This document shows positions 40,601 through 50,358 of a stretch of DNA of 64,000 bases, in pieces (position 1 is the stretch's first letter; each line of letters starts with the position of its first letter). A program made the position numbers and the translations under genes. The stretch is from Lates calcarifer (taxonomy: Eukaryota > Chordata > Actinopteri > Centropomidae). The notes below the pieces were generated by a model that saw only the letters and a list, made by a program, of their open reading frames with translations, ran no database searches and was not told the DNA's origin. The stretch is taken from NCBI RefSeq assembly GCF_001640805.2, contig NC_066848.1:8075526-8139525 (forward strand). The letters are read 5' to 3'.

Positions 40601-42249
40601 TCATATCCACATTTCTAATACTTTTCCTGTAGTAATAGTGTGATGTAAACACCATCTAAAAACAACTTAAAAAATAGCTACAATCACTATCAGCATGCTT
40701 GATCAAAAATATATTTGATAGATGAACACCGCAAAGTCTATTGCAGATACTTCAAACTGCTGTGCTAACATGAAACATCCTGAAATTCCAGTAGTGATGA
40801 AATTAAAGACTGCAAGGGCCTTCTTGCCTTGTCCCACATTTGCAACACTACAAAATTAATGATTGGGTGCTTTACCATGTGACTCCTGGCCTGAACTTGT
40901 GAACTGACTCCTCACATGGGAGGTTCAAATTCTTCCTTTACATATTTGCCTACTTTGATAAATGCACTTCAGACTATTTGAAAATACACAGCTGATACAT
41001 GTTGTTCAGATCCATCTCTATCACTCATCCAGCAAACACACAGAGTCGGTCACTTTGTTCCAACAGAAGAGAGACCTTCTTAAAACATGCAAAACACATT
41101 GCAGACACACTCATGTGAGGCCACTGGTTCTGTGTGTATAACGACTAAAGGTATTAGTGACACATTGAACTGGGTTCACTTGAGGTAGATTTGGATTCTT
41201 GGTTTTATGTAATTTATCAATGTCTTGTACAATATCATCTCTAGACTTTTAACTGTTTAAAGGCTTTGTATGTAGAACTTTTGGTGCCACATAGCACAAA
41301 TTAATGTATTCTCTTTGATGGGGTTGCTGGTCAATTCCCAAGTTCAAAATTATTTTTCCAGGAGCTCTCTGGCTTTCAAAACTCACTTTCTGGGTGGTTC
41401 TCTGATTTGGAACAAAAACTCTGCCTACCCAAACAGTACTCTCCACCCACTGTCTTTTCAAGATGCTGAGGAGGATACGAAGTATGTGTTTCTGTATGAG
41501 AAGGTAAGAGAGTATTAAAGTCTAGAATAGCATTGAGTATATTGTTCCACTGCTGTTGCTTTGTTTTGTATTAGCCAGGGGTCGGCAAAAGTTAAAGATT
41601 GTTTACTGATAAATGCACTTTTTTGTACTTCTCTATTACTTCCTTTACTTTTTGTGTCTTTAGTTTTGCCATTGAACTTCATATAATTTCCTCTAACTTT
41701 TAACTTTCAATTACAAGCTTTATAAATACACCCACATACACTCCCACACACATAAGGAGTGTGTCTGATCATCTTTGACAATAACCCAGTCTTTTTAGGG
41801 CAACTCACTCTGAAGCCAAGGTTTGTGGACAATTCCCACAACTGCAGTAATTTTAACAGACAAATTTCTCTTTACTCTCTTCTCCCCCATTTCCATCCCA
41901 GTCAATCACAGTAACAGATAAGAAATGCAGCCCACCCAAAATCAAGACTCCAGAGTTCCTTCTGCGGTCAGGTTGAGTTAACTGTTACCAGTGAAAATGT
42001 CAGTGCTCTGTTTACTAGCCTCTGCTGCTGCTGCACCCCTCTATCCATCCCCACATTCCTCCTTTACAAATTACATTTGTCATTCTGAAAGCTGATGGTT
42101 TACACTGGCATGCTTTGAACCTTGTGAGAGTGCACGCTGTGCATGTGCGCATACGCACGTGCATGACGCACAAAGTCCAAACTATGCTATGTGAACATGG
42201 ACAATACGTTTCTTAGGATGTAAGTATGTGCCAAGAAAGACTTCACTCT

Positions 42250-42283
<34 letters not shown>

Positions 42284-45200
42284 TCTCCTACCTGTTATTG
42301 TAATGTTGCTGTAGATGTTGGACAGTTGTTCCTTCAGCAGGACGAGCTGTGTGGTGGCAGCCTTTTCCCTTTGCAGTTCCAGCATAATGTCCGGATGGCT
42401 GGCCAGTTTACAGCCCTTCTGTTTGTCCAATGCAATGTCGCTGCGCACTATATCTGCAAGAATGAAGAAAAGAATACAACTTACTATTTTTCTTGTGATG
42501 AATTTGAACAGTACTATACTTTGATCACCACTTTGATCCAAATTTAATATGTTGAAAACATACATTTGATTAGTTTGTTTAAAACTTGACTACCTGTTGA
42601 AACCTAAAATATACAGTCAGTTTAAAAACACATTTGTGTCTTCTTTTGACACACATTTATTACTTTTCAATGTTTATTTTCTAAATATGTGCAGTTGAAA
42701 ATTAACATAGATGTCTGTTACACCCATCCAAGCACCATGTTACAAAAACAACATCCTCAGTGTCCTAGTGACACCCAGCTAGTATTTTATTAGGTGCACT
42801 TAGCTGAAACTAAAGCAGTCTAGTACACGAAGGTTAATTGTTGAGTTTCTGTTCTATTAACTGTTTTCAGGACGTGACTGAGTTTCACGGTTATGTTTGG
42901 CTTTGACGTGCAGTTTAATTGTAGTCTATTGTCTTATACCGAGAAGTGTTTCTAATATTGTGTCCACCCCATTCAGTGAGGGTAGACTGTAGACTAAAGG
43001 GAAAAGAAAGAGGCGCCTCTCTAGAACAGTTTTAACCAAATGCCAAACACTGCAGTGTCGGTATACTAACGCACGTTTTATCTAAGTGTCCTTAATAAAA
43101 CTTGCAACTTATTTCGTCTTACATACAAATGGACGCCATGTTAAACAAACGGCGTAACCTTTCGAGGAAGGATTAATTCTGCAATAAAATGTACTCGGTG
43201 CGTCTGAAAAACACAGATAGGCGAGGAACAGACGCCCACGCAACCTGTAAAAATCCGTCAAAAGATTAACGAAGGGAAACGCCGTGTCTAATCACCGTCT
43301 TCGTAGTTTTTCAGGTAGTAGTCAGGTCCCGGCCCTCTGAACTTGGCGAGGTTCTTCTGGTTGTTGAACTGCAGGAAGTCGGTCCGCTTTCCGCCAAAAC
43401 GCAGAAATGCTGGCGACAGGCCGCGCGCCAGGGTCACGAGCCGCTTGGAGCTGCGGACAAGACGGGACGGAAAGAAAACACTCACTGAAGAAATATGAAC
43501 TACTGAGCCACAACTGTGTGTGGGGCTTTTTTATGTTTGAAGCTCCAGTTTATAATCACGGACATATTTGGGAGGAGTAGAAAGCGTGAAAATGCATAAT
43601 TCTTAACTGTTCTTTCGTTCATGTAACTTTATTTCAAACCTGTAGTCTAAATATATCTATAAAAAATAGCCTGACAGAGACAGATACCCAAAAAAAGTAT
43701 TTCAACTTTATTGTGGCTGTTAAAGAACCACAGGCCTAATCATAAAACATCTGCTTGTTTTTCCACTTGACATCAGCGGGTCCAAGAAACAGACAGCGAC
43801 TTCAACATCTGTCATCCGGTGGAAAAAGCATGAGGAGGCAGGTACAGCATTGCCTGGGGAACGAAGGATTAAAACAACACACTTACATAATATTGAGGAT
43901 GAGGGCGAACGATTTGACACTCTGACTAATTTAAATGCGAACGAGTTTACTATTTTAAAGATGAACAATTGAGGTTTTTTTTTTCATTAATCTAAAGCTT
44001 TTTACTTTTATTTCCAGCTGTCACTGAAAACAGTGTCATTTGCTTATTTTTTTGGTGCTTTTATTTAACATATAATTGATTGTCATTGATAACAAATATA
44101 ACACAAAAATTAATGCTTTGCCACTATTATACTGTATATGCTGAAACACTCTGATTGCAACATGAAAAATGAGCAGTTTGGCTGTAGGTGGCATTTTAAA
44201 AGTTCATGTTCAGCCTTGTTTGTATGAAGTTATAATTTTCCGAAAAAGGAATACAAGCACATGGAAGACTTTTATTTTGCTGTAAATCACTGAATTTTTC
44301 ATTACCGCCTACGTGGCATTTGGCTAAAGCACTTAACTGTAAAATGACGGAAGATGTTTAAAAAAAAATATTAGACCGTTTGTTGTTTAGGTTATTTCAG
44401 CCTGATCAACCATCACTCAAATTGTAGTTGATGAAAACTCATGTGTGTGGGGTGTATATAATACAGTATGTTAATTATTTAAAGAATTGAACAATAAAAA
44501 AACTAACCCAGAGGTTATGTTAAAAGGAGTAACGGTGAATAGGAATGGCATGTGGTGTGATGGAACTGAAAATTAAAACTGTTCGCCAAATATGTATTGT
44601 ACAATAATAAAACGGTTTTGCATTCGCCTTATTTTAGTATTATCTGGGGAAGAATGGAGCACACACAGTGTACACAGAGAAATAAGCTGTAAGCTACTCC
44701 CTTTCTGTCAGTAAATAGTTTCCAGTTTATGAAATGTGCTGCAGAAAATGGTGCAATGTTTTGCTCTATAGATCATCTTCAGTAGTGTCTGACAATGATA
44801 CAATGTGATTTAGAAGCTGAACTAAACAGTGGCACCTGATAACATTAAATCCAATCCAGGACCTGAGGACCCTGATGAGCTAAGAAAAAGTGTTTGGTAT
44901 AAACATGGAATTCTTGAAAAGTTATTTTGCCAGGTTTTGAATTTTAAAATGTCTTGTTTCATAATTCCTAATGAAAAATGTGCCAGTCATAGTCTACACT
45001 GTTCTGACTGAGAAACACACTGGAGTGAAAATTCACAAAAATGAATGAAAGTCAGTCAAAAAATATAATATAATATAATATACACACACACACACACACA
45101 ATATGGCTGGCATTGGACTTAAATGAAATTTGATTTTTTGTGGTTTTAATAAAAAAAAATTAAACCTCAAAACTAGATTTAATAACATGTGAATTGATAG

Positions 45201-45884
45201 AAAGTGATATTTTTGCATTGTAAACAGGGTAGGCTATGGAGCACACCGTTTTGTCCAGTGTTAACAGGCACACCTTATACTATCCGTATACAGTTATAGT
45301 TAACAGTAACTGCAATAAGCTCAAAATGGATAGCCTTTTAACCAAACGTTCACTCCCATCGCTGCCTTATTGAATTATCTGAAAGGTCTGGACTTTGCCA
45401 GTCTCGATGAAAATCATTCAGTAATGTGGATCGTTGGACCCACTCAGTGCCCTGAGTGAGGGGGGAATCGTGCAGGCTCACTCCATGACAATTCAGACAA
45501 CGTGGCTGCGTGCGTAATGAATAAAAGAACCGCCAAACGCTTTAGAGGTGGACATCGATACAGATCAGTGTTACTGATGAACAGAAAAGCTTTTTGGTAC
45601 CTCAGAAAGTCCAGCCAACCGTCTTTGATGATCGAGGGGTCCAGCTGCAAAGAGAGGAAGTTGTCGTTGAGGACTCTGATCGGACTGCGGGTGTTGACAT
45701 CCAGGAGAACCAGCGTCCTCTCCATGAAGCCCGGTCGCTTCCCACCGGCTGCTGCAGGTCTCTGATACGCGGAGGAGGAGGAAGAAGAGTAGGAGGAAGA
45801 GAGCACTGACTGCACCACCAAAGTAGCCAGAGATGCCAGCAACAGGGAGGACCACGGGAACACGCACGGTGAGGATTTGGGCAT
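139..45884 (-). CDS. hpse2: HPSE2 (heparanase-2), coding exons 1-10 of a gene running off the left edge
   Basis: Ten coding exons on the minus strand, joined in phase, give 485 codons: 45884-45601, 43450-43296, 42453-42292, 17078-16905, 15449-15278, 10435-10388, 4775-4682, 3959-3853, 3738-3624 and 284-139. The product resembles heparanase-2: a hydrophobic signal peptide (about residues 10-28), a Ser-rich stretch, then a GH79-type fold with blocks such as [35 protein letters not shown] and [14 protein letters not shown]. The acid/base Glu is kept (E259 in NEP), but the residue matching the heparanase nucleophile is Gly378 (VWLGG), as expected for the inactive paralogue. Visible N-glycosylation sequons include NIT, NTS, NIS, NST and NLS. 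HPSE2 is known as a secreted heparan-sulfate-binding antagonist of heparanase, mutated in human urofacial syndrome. All introns are GT-AG. The human protein is 592 residues, so roughly the last 105 residues are off-window. Name confidence is high, helped by the adjacent divergent CNNM1. Confidence 0.95.
285..3623 (-). other. hpse2: HPSE2 intron 9 (3.3 kb)
   Basis: AT-rich intronic sequence. I see no coding homology, RNA gene or recognisable mobile element. Short open frames here are under 100 codons and not conserved-looking. Confidence 0.8.
3624..3738 (-). CDS. hpse2: HPSE2 coding exon 9
   Basis: Acceptor TGTATTCCAG|GTGGG, donor CCT|GTAAGT. Encodes [20 protein letters not shown] and [18 protein letters not shown], 115 bases, phase 2 in and phase 0 out. 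It matches human WLNTLGMLANQGIDVVIRHS. Intron 8, which precedes it, is only 114 bases. Confidence 0.95.
3853..3959 (-). CDS. hpse2: HPSE2 coding exon 8 (nucleophile position lost)
   Basis: Acceptor CACTGCAG|GTTGTG, donor CT|GTAAGT. Encodes [20 protein letters not shown], then [15 protein letters not shown](L), 107 bases. In active heparanase the nucleophile Glu follows VWLG; here that position is Gly378. The exon is otherwise intact, so this is family-typical divergence rather than decay. Confidence 0.95.
3960..4681 (-). other. hpse2: HPSE2 intron 7 (722 bases)
   Basis: Ordinary intron between exons 7 and 8, with no repeat or gene recognised. Intron 8 (3739-3852) is 114 bases and also plain. 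Confidence 0.85.
4682..4775 (-). CDS. hpse2: HPSE2 coding exon 7
   Basis: Acceptor CCCATTACAG|TTATTAC, donor AAG|GTATGC. Encodes (H)[19 protein letters not shown] and [12 protein letters not shown], 94 bases, phase 2 in and phase 0 out. It matches human [20 protein letters not shown]. Confidence 0.95.
5691..5739. mobile_element. Tc1-like element remnant: two terminal repeats with the middle deleted
   Basis: TCAGCCACAACATTAA, a degenerate left terminus, is followed immediately by TGGTTTTAATCTTGGGGC and TCAGTGTAC, a degenerate right terminus of the same type. The termini resemble those of the larger relic at 10503-11165 (ATCAGCCATAACATTAAAAC and AATGTTATGGCTGAT). No internal sequence remains. 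Family naming beyond Tc1-like is not attempted. Confidence 0.5.
6077..6107. repeat. (TGGA)n simple repeat
   Basis: Imperfect GGATGGATAGATGGATGG run in HPSE2 intron 6, the kind of tetranucleotide tract common in fish introns. Confidence 0.8.
10388..10435 (-). CDS. hpse2: HPSE2 coding exon 6 (48-base in-frame microexon)
   Basis: Found by looking for the family block between LLDG and YYMDGR. After TTTCTGACTTTCAG it reads (G)[15 protein letters not shown](H) and stops at the donor CAACA|GTAGGT. The 48 bases give phase 2 in and out, so skipping would keep the frame and remove 16 residues. It is homologous to FMKVAGSTVDAVTWQH of human heparanase-2. A Tc1-like relic begins 67 bases upstream in the gene direction. 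Confidence 0.93.
10503..11165. mobile_element. Degenerate Tc1-like transposon relic in inverted (foldback) arrangement
   Basis: The outer ends are inverted copies: CAATCAGCCATAACATTA at the left and TAATGTTATGGCTGATCA at the right. Inside, the left arm carries GAAGTGAATAACAT, then CATTCATCTGGATGTTAC, CCCACCTAAACATTGT and TGGCAACAACAC. The reverse complement of the right arm carries GAAGTGAATAACAT, CATTCATTTGGACATTAC, CCCACCTAAATATTGT and TGGCAACAACAC in the same order. The two arms are therefore diverged copies of one transposase region facing each other, meeting near 10863. The coding fragment DVTLT..THLNIV..DQ and the tract CAGCAGGATAATGC are typical of Tc1-like transposase C-terminal halves. 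Frames are broken and large parts are missing, so it is inactive. Confidence 0.8.
10965..10990. repeat. Perfect 12-bp hairpin inside the Tc1-like relic
   Basis: TGGCAACAACAC (10965-10976), a two-base CA loop, then GTGTTGTTGCCA (10979-10990). The same 12-mer also occurs in the left arm at 10655-10666. Confidence 0.85.
14735..14795. repeat. Two perfect 23-base tandem copies followed by a partial inverted copy
   Basis: Positions 14735-14757 and 14758-14780 are identical and begin TACTAGTATAGTATC. They are followed by TACTAGATACTATAC, which contains the reverse complement of AGTATAGTATC, so the tract can fold. Confidence 0.85.
15126..15145. repeat. (TG)10 microsatellite
   Basis: Uninterrupted TG dinucleotide run in HPSE2 intron 5, about 130 bases from exon 5. 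Confidence 0.9.
15278..15449 (-). CDS. hpse2: HPSE2 coding exon 5
   Basis: Acceptor CTCTTCCCAG|AGCCG, donor GAT GG|GTGAGT. Encodes (E)[19 protein letters not shown] to [20 protein letters not shown], 172 bases, phase 1 in and phase 2 out. It aligns with the human heparanase-2 block ending GPNIGRPRKNVIALLDG. Confidence 0.95.
15450..16904 (-). other. hpse2: HPSE2 intron 4 (1.5 kb)
   Basis: Plain AT-rich intron between exons 4 and 5, with no further feature recognised. Confidence 0.85.
16905..17078 (-). CDS. hpse2: HPSE2 coding exon 4 (ends in the WELGN acid/base motif)
   Basis: Acceptor TTTCTCCCAG|CCAGG, donor AAC G|GTCAG. Encodes [20 protein letters not shown] and onward to [11 protein letters not shown], 174 bases, phase 1 in and out. 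The Glu of the NEP motif is split across this exon and exon 5. Sequons NTS and NIS are present. Confidence 0.95.
19425..19795. mobile_element. Degraded AT-rich short interspersed element (non-autonomous, fish-type)
   Basis: Begins TGATTAATCAGTCAACCAAC, continues through CAACTATTTTGACA and ends AATAATTGTTAGTTATAGC. This order and wording resemble a repeat widespread in fish genomes with degenerate ATTAATCGATTA-type ends. A second partial copy lies at 59025-59215. Family not named; recognition is from memory. Confidence 0.5.
23717..23765. repeat. (TG)24 microsatellite
   Basis: Uninterrupted 49-base TG run in HPSE2 intron 3, the longest in the window. It creates spurious Val-Cys and Thr-His open frames on the two strands. 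Confidence 0.95.
24740..24900. mobile_element. Possible fish interspersed repeat with a (CTTT)n tract
   Basis: A poly-T/(CTTT)n run at about 24760-24789 is followed by AAAAAAAGCACCTACCAACA and CTTAGCTACTTTCCATAGA. The wording resembles a fish repeat that I recognise only loosely. Confidence 0.3.
25561..25598. repeat. (CA)19 microsatellite
   Basis: Uninterrupted CA dinucleotide run in HPSE2 intron 3. Confidence 0.95.
33378..33397. repeat. (CA)n microsatellite
   Basis: CA dinucleotide run in HPSE2 intron 3. A second short CA tract lies at about 33525-33550. Confidence 0.85.
34150..34242 (+). pseudogene. Non-LTR retrotransposon reverse-transcriptase fossil
   Basis: In one frame the sequence reads [18 protein letters not shown] then AVYMNNLI before a stop at 34240-34242. 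The GVPQG.ILGP.LF..Y.NNL block is the conserved reverse-transcriptase motif just upstream of the catalytic YADD in L2/Jockey/RTE-type LINEs. A stop lies just upstream and no YADD follows, so only about 30 codons survive. It is a dead fragment on the strand opposite HPSE2. Confidence 0.65.
36985..37260. mobile_element. Degraded teleost interspersed repeat
   Basis: The 15-mer TTAGGGAAAGATTGT occurs at 37008-37022 and again at 37089-37103, with GTAAGGATTAGGCAAC between. It is followed by GATGCAAACTCCAATC and CGCCCATCCACCAACC. This succession resembles a repeat common in fish (a GGTTAGGGAAAGATCGTGG-like part, then a CCCATCCACCA-like part). Recognised from memory; family not named. Confidence 0.45.
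39259..39280. repeat. (CA)11 microsatellite
   Basis: Uninterrupted CA run in HPSE2 intron 3. Confidence 0.9.
42252..42282. repeat. (TG)15 microsatellite next to the HPSE2 exon 3 donor
   Basis: A 31-base TG run on the plus strand, so CA on the HPSE2 transcript. It starts about nine bases after the exon 3 donor (GTAGGAGAT then CACACA). Confidence 0.95.
42292..42453 (-). CDS. hpse2: HPSE2 coding exon 3
   Basis: Acceptor TTCTTGCAG|ATATAG, donor ACA G|GTAGGA. Encodes (D)[32 protein letters not shown] and [18 protein letters not shown], 162 bases, phase 1 in and out. The donor is non-consensus at +4 to +6 and is followed almost at once by a (CA)n tract (42252-42282). Confidence 0.95.
42454..43295 (-). 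other. hpse2: HPSE2 intron 2 (842 bases)
   Basis: Plain intron. The half nearest exon 2 is noticeably richer in CpG (for example around 42990-43270) than the introns further left. Confidence 0.85.
43296..43450 (-). CDS. hpse2: HPSE2 coding exon 2
   Basis: Acceptor GTCCGCAG|CTCC, donor GAC G|GTGATT. Encodes (S)[20 protein letters not shown] through DYYLKNYED, 155 bases, phase 2 in and phase 1 out. The [12 protein letters not shown] block is characteristic of the heparanase family. Confidence 0.95.
43451..45600 (-). other. hpse2: HPSE2 intron 1 (2.15 kb)
   Basis: AT-rich intron with a TAATA run and (CA)9 tract at about 45060-45100. No gene or mobile element recognised. Confidence 0.85.
45082..45100. 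repeat. (AC)9 microsatellite after an ATAAT repeat
   Basis: An ATAAT-type run (45062-45081) is followed directly by an AC dinucleotide run in HPSE2 intron 1. Confidence 0.9.
45601..45884 (-). CDS. hpse2: HPSE2 coding exon 1 (signal peptide and N-terminus)
   Basis: Starts at ATG 45884-45882 (A at -3, acceptable Kozak). It encodes residues 1-94: MPKSSP, a hydrophobic signal core [11 protein letters not shown], a Ser-rich run encoded by TCC/TCT repeats, then [16 protein letters not shown] and [18 protein letters not shown], which matches heparanase-2. The donor is AG|GTACC, phase 2; the split Ser codon is completed by exon 2. Confidence 0.95.
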
Positions 45885-46049
45885 CTTCTATAGGTTTGGA
45901 GAGCAGGAGGATCAGTGCGCGTAATGAGGTTTAAATGTGAGAAAGGGGGAAAAAACAACGAAACAAACTCTGCGGCGAAGTTCGATGGTGGTTCTTTACC
46001 TCGGTCTCATCGATCTGGATCTGTCTTCCTGTCTATTTGTCTCACCCCC

Positions 46050-46175
46050 TCTGCCCCCCGCCCCTCTGAGTATTTTTTGGGAGCTGCTCACAAGAGCGCA
46101 CGCCCCGAGCCAGCCTTCCCGGCTGTGAGAGCCAGAAGCAGGGAGGAGGAGAGGAGGCAGCACCGCCCCTCTAAG
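46050..46175 (-). promoter_or_regulatory. hpse2: Putative HPSE2 promoter with GC boxes
   Basis: CCCCCCGCCCCTC (46054-46066) and CACCGCCCCTC (46161-46171) are Sp1-type GC boxes, read as GGGGCGG on the HPSE2 strand, lying 170-290 bases upstream of the ATG in a locally GC-rich block. No clear TATA box. The exact transcription start cannot be seen. Confidence 0.45.
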
Positions 46176-49100
46176 GTTTTCTGAGGTATGAGTACAAACT
46201 GCTTTCAAGCAGTTTTCTCAGCTCATATGTCTAACAATTTAATCTAAGGAGGCGAGGGTATATTGCCTTCTAAATATGGAAAATATTGTTTTTTCTGATG
46301 AAATAAATCTTATCTCGAGCGTGAAATAGTTCAACAATCGAAATATAATTATGTATAAAAGCTAAACTGAATCCAGCTATAAAGTCAAAGCCGAAGAATG
46401 CTCAGTATCGACAAGTGGCTGCGCATATTTACATGTTAGATTATTATGATGATGAACAAAAGGCTTTCTGGCTTGAAAAATGAGCGCGCCATGTTGGCTG
46501 ACGCACCGATTATTCATTTTTGTAAAGACAAGAATCTGTAATAAATGGAAAGATTATTATTGATGTGATTGAAAACATGATTGTGAGTACAATGTAAAAT
46601 ATTCTCACAGGAAAAAAATGAATTCTAGAATATGTTTATAGCGGTGGTAAAGGCTGCGCAAAGACCTGTCCGGGGCTGCAGTTAAGGTTAAACTCAGATT
46701 TACCCACTACATATTCATTTCGATGGCATATAGTCAAATGTACATCACACTGAGAAGTGATCACTGAGTGGAGGTCATCGTTGCCCATTTTCATCACCAC
46801 ATCGCTGGTTGCATGTTGTAAATTAAATGTTCCAACAGAAAATTTGTGTTGTTAGGCCCAGAGGAATCTCCAGGCTACACTGTTCTAGAGAACAAAAGGA
46901 GGCCTGCTTCAAAACAAGAAAAGATACAATCTTGTCAACAGGATATTTCATGTTCCTGGATACTGTGGAAGCTCATGTTGTTTTGACAAACAACTGATTG
47001 ACTGCACATTTTTTTTTTAAGAGCAATGACATTTGGAGATGGCAACATGAACACTTTGGCCTCCTTTCAAAAACATCCAAAACCAATTTGGGATTTTAAG
47101 TTCCTACACATGGAGCTCACCTATAAACTCTTTATATGACTTTTCTCTCCAGATGTTCATGGGGCACTTGCGAGCGAGAAACACACCAAACAAAGTGCAG
47201 TCTATTGTGATGTCTCCAGAGTCCAAAGTCTCCTCAGGCGGTCAGTGTGTAGCGAAGAGTGGTCGTTTAAGGTCACTGCTGTCTCACAGATGAGTACCGA
47301 ACTACATGTGAAGAAAATGTAACGAGTAAATCCCGGTTTAATCCTTTTTTATCCCGGGCCACAACACCCTCTCACGAATGTATAAAACCGCAAAATTATC
47401 CAAGGTGTTAACTTCCAGGTTTTACGCACGAAAGTTTCCAATTGAAGGCATTACAGGACTATAGCAAGCTGTATTTTGTAATAGCGCATCTTTAAATATG
47501 ATACCGTAATTCCTCAGATAAACATGAAAAGGTATATGTGCAGGCTGGGGTCACTCCTGAGTGTCAAATGCACTTTTGGAACACCGTTGTGGTACAAAGA
47601 TAAAACCGACAGAATCAGAGTTTTTTTGCAATCCAGCATTATCTTTACTTTTCTGTCTGTCCTATTGTAAGCAGAGGTCCATACACCATCAGAATCAGCA
47701 GAAAGCCAAAAGTCTACAGCTTCATGTTGTCATTTTGGCGCAGCTAAAAAATAATAGTTAACATGTGGTTTCAATATAACCAACGTTTTTGTTTTCAGTA
47801 GAGAAGAATTTAACTATTATATATTTATAAAGTCTGAGAGCTCTTGAATTAGCTCTTCAATGATAAACTGTGTTTTGAGACATCTAGCATGTCATAGTTA
47901 TAATTTAGGAGGATGTTTTTCTAAGAAAAGTAAAGAGAAACTTTACCCTAACGAAACATCAATAGAATTACAAAATATTTCAAAAGGAAATTAAATGTCG
48001 ATGCGATTATGGAGTGTTGGTGTGTTTAGAGCGTTTCTATTGACTAATGTACTGTATGCTACAGACTGTTTTGCTGTGAATGTTGCTGCAGCTTTACAGG
48101 GATGACCTCTTTCAGGGATCGACAGTAATGGAGGAACTGTTGAAATTAAAGTTTTTTATTGTTTTTGGGAAGATCTGATGCTCAGATTAAAACCAAATCA
48201 AAACAATGACTCTACACACACTCGGCTCAGGAAAACATACTGAGTTAAAGCCGTAGTTTTTAACTTCTAACTTCAACCTACATATAGGTTCAGGTAATAA
48301 TCTATTCCAACGGTCTACTATGAATAAAATTCTTTGATTTAACGAAAATCTTTTTATTCATGTGAAACATGTTCAGTAGGAAAACATAATCCGTTACTAA
48401 CGCCGATGGTCTTAATAAATTGGTTCTTCGAACAGGCATAATTATGGCCCTTATATATAGGTTAATCATTTTGAGGTGGATTTCCTACACTAATAATGGA
48501 GAAAATTACTCAGTCTGTAGGGAACCCTCGGCTTCTGCTGTAGGCGAACTTTGAAACGTTTGGTTTATTAAAAGATTATTGTCATTAATCTTAATTAAAT
48601 CTAGATTGTATGCCGGATTTCTTCGGTTTTACGTGAGCGATACCGACGCATATTTTGTAATGAGGCTATATTTTATAATTCGGACAGTGAAATAAAACTG
48701 ACTGTCATTGTGGAACTGTGATGGGGAAATCTGTTAACTCACACATATTGATCAGGTGAGAGACGATGTGCTTATAATGCATGATATATTTAAAAGGCTG
48801 CTCAGTAGAAACATCATATGAGGATTTTAAAAACTTTCTAAAGGGAAATAAGTTTAACCAAACACACAGAAATGTTCTGTTGAGCATCATGGGGGATTTT
48901 CGTACCGAAATGATTTATTGTCCTATAAGTTTTATTTGACCACCTGCTGTGTATTTCAGTTATTATCACTATCATGTACGTATAATATCTTAGTTTATAT
49001 ATCGACAAAAATAATGTTGTAATACAGGGGAAAACGCCGATTTTTAAAGCATAAATTCTCAATTTATTAAAATTGATCAAGTTACTAAAAGTTAACATTT

Positions 49101-49498
49101 CAAACGTTTTTGATTGGCAAACAAATGTATTAGAACACATAAGACTTTGTCCGGGAGGAAATAATCTGAGATGTAAAGATCGGGTGAATCCGATGTGATG
49201 GATGGAGTTATCGTTTCGCTCTCCGATGAGAACTGAGATTAAAGCAACCCTCATTTCACTGCTGATCCTCGGAACACAGATTGTTCTGTGATTGTATGCA
49301 AAGTCTTTTTCTCCATATGTTATGGCGACCGTGTGGCTGATGCAGAGCAGAGAGAGGGTTTAAGTTATGTGTTTAAGACTTGGCAGGACTCTGTTCTCAC
49401 CTTCAGTTTCCCACCTCGTAAATATGACAAACTGTGGTTATTGAACTCAACTGTATGAGGACTTCACTGCATATTCAAGAGAAGCTGAACAAAGGACG

Positions 49499-49556
49499 GT
49501 AATGATAATAATGATAATAATAATCATCATCATAATCATAATGATAATAATAATGT
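49499..49556. repeat. (AAT/ATC)n trinucleotide repeat
   Basis: Interrupted GATAATAATAATCATCATCA-type tract with ATA, ATG and ATC units in the intergenic region. Confidence 0.9.
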
Positions 49557-50348
49557 ATTTGTATTTTCCTGTTGGGACTCTATTGTGTTTGTAATAGACT
49601 TTTGTTGCCCTTGTTTTACTGAATTAATATTTCATCTACTTGAGATTAACAGTTATTCTTCATCTGCGGAAGTACTTTTAATAGGTCGGTCTTGTATAAT
49701 ATATTTAACTAGATATAAAAGTTTAATGTGACAGCCTCATTTAAAGCTGCAGCATCAAAATATATTCTTCTAAAATGTGCTGAGAGATTACAGCAGTTAT
49801 TTTTATTTGTTGGGGGACGACAATTCTGAAAACACAGCTGTTTTTTTTGTTTTTTTTTTAATGACAGAGAAATCAATCCCACACACATTATGTGTATTAC
49901 TGCAGTCTGAAGTCCACCAGGCTACATGTGCAGTGCTTTTTTTTAGAACAGGCTGCACTGTAGCAGGTGATGATACTGCCATCTAGTGGAGATATCAAAA
50001 CATGAGAAAAAAGCATCTTAGATGTGTAATATCTGTGACTCCCAAACTAATATCGATGCACACACAAAACGACATTTTAAGGCTTCAGTCCTTAAAACTC
50101 AGCGATATATCTGTGATGAGGCTCTAAATAATGCATTTATATATATTCATTCCTTTAGTTTATTTTTTTGCATTGATGGGCTATTTGCGGAGTATTATCT
50201 TCAGCCCATTGATGGTTTTCTGCACTTGTACGTGTTATTTGATCTCTGGTGTATCACATTAATCATTCATGATTGGGTTTTTCCTGATTTCTATTTTTAG
50301 AAAGTGGCAGAAAGCAAATAAGATAGGCCTACGTCACAGTTTGTCATG

Positions 50349-50358
50349 TATATTTAAG
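50349..50358 (+). promoter_or_regulatory. cnnm1: TATA-like box upstream of CNNM1
   Basis: TATATTTAAG, about 170 bases before the first ATG. It is followed by a pyrimidine-rich stretch (CTCCTCCCTCTCTCTC) where transcription could start. Sequence match only. Confidence 0.4.

Larger units (their letters stand above)
17079..42291 (-). other. hpse2: HPSE2 intron 3 (25.2 kb)
   Basis: The largest intron. Both strands show only short, unconserved open frames, with no nested gene, tRNA or other RNA gene that I can support. Recognisable contents are an AT-rich interspersed repeat (about 19425-19795), a possible repeat at 24740-24900, long TG/CA microsatellites (23717-23765, 25561-25598, 33378-33397, 33525-33550, 39259-39280, 42252-42282), a reverse-transcriptase fossil (34150-34242) and a teleost-type repeat around 36985-37260. 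The rest is AT-rich with low CpG. Confidence 0.8.

Noticed and set aside
40915..40935. GGTTCAAATTC, resembling a tRNA B box
   Set aside because: No A box at the proper distance and no cloverleaf can be drawn around it.
45502..45958. Several open frames overlapping HPSE2 exon 1 in other frames and strands
   Set aside because: Shadows of a GC-rich coding exon; only the heparanase-2 frame has homology and correct splice phase.
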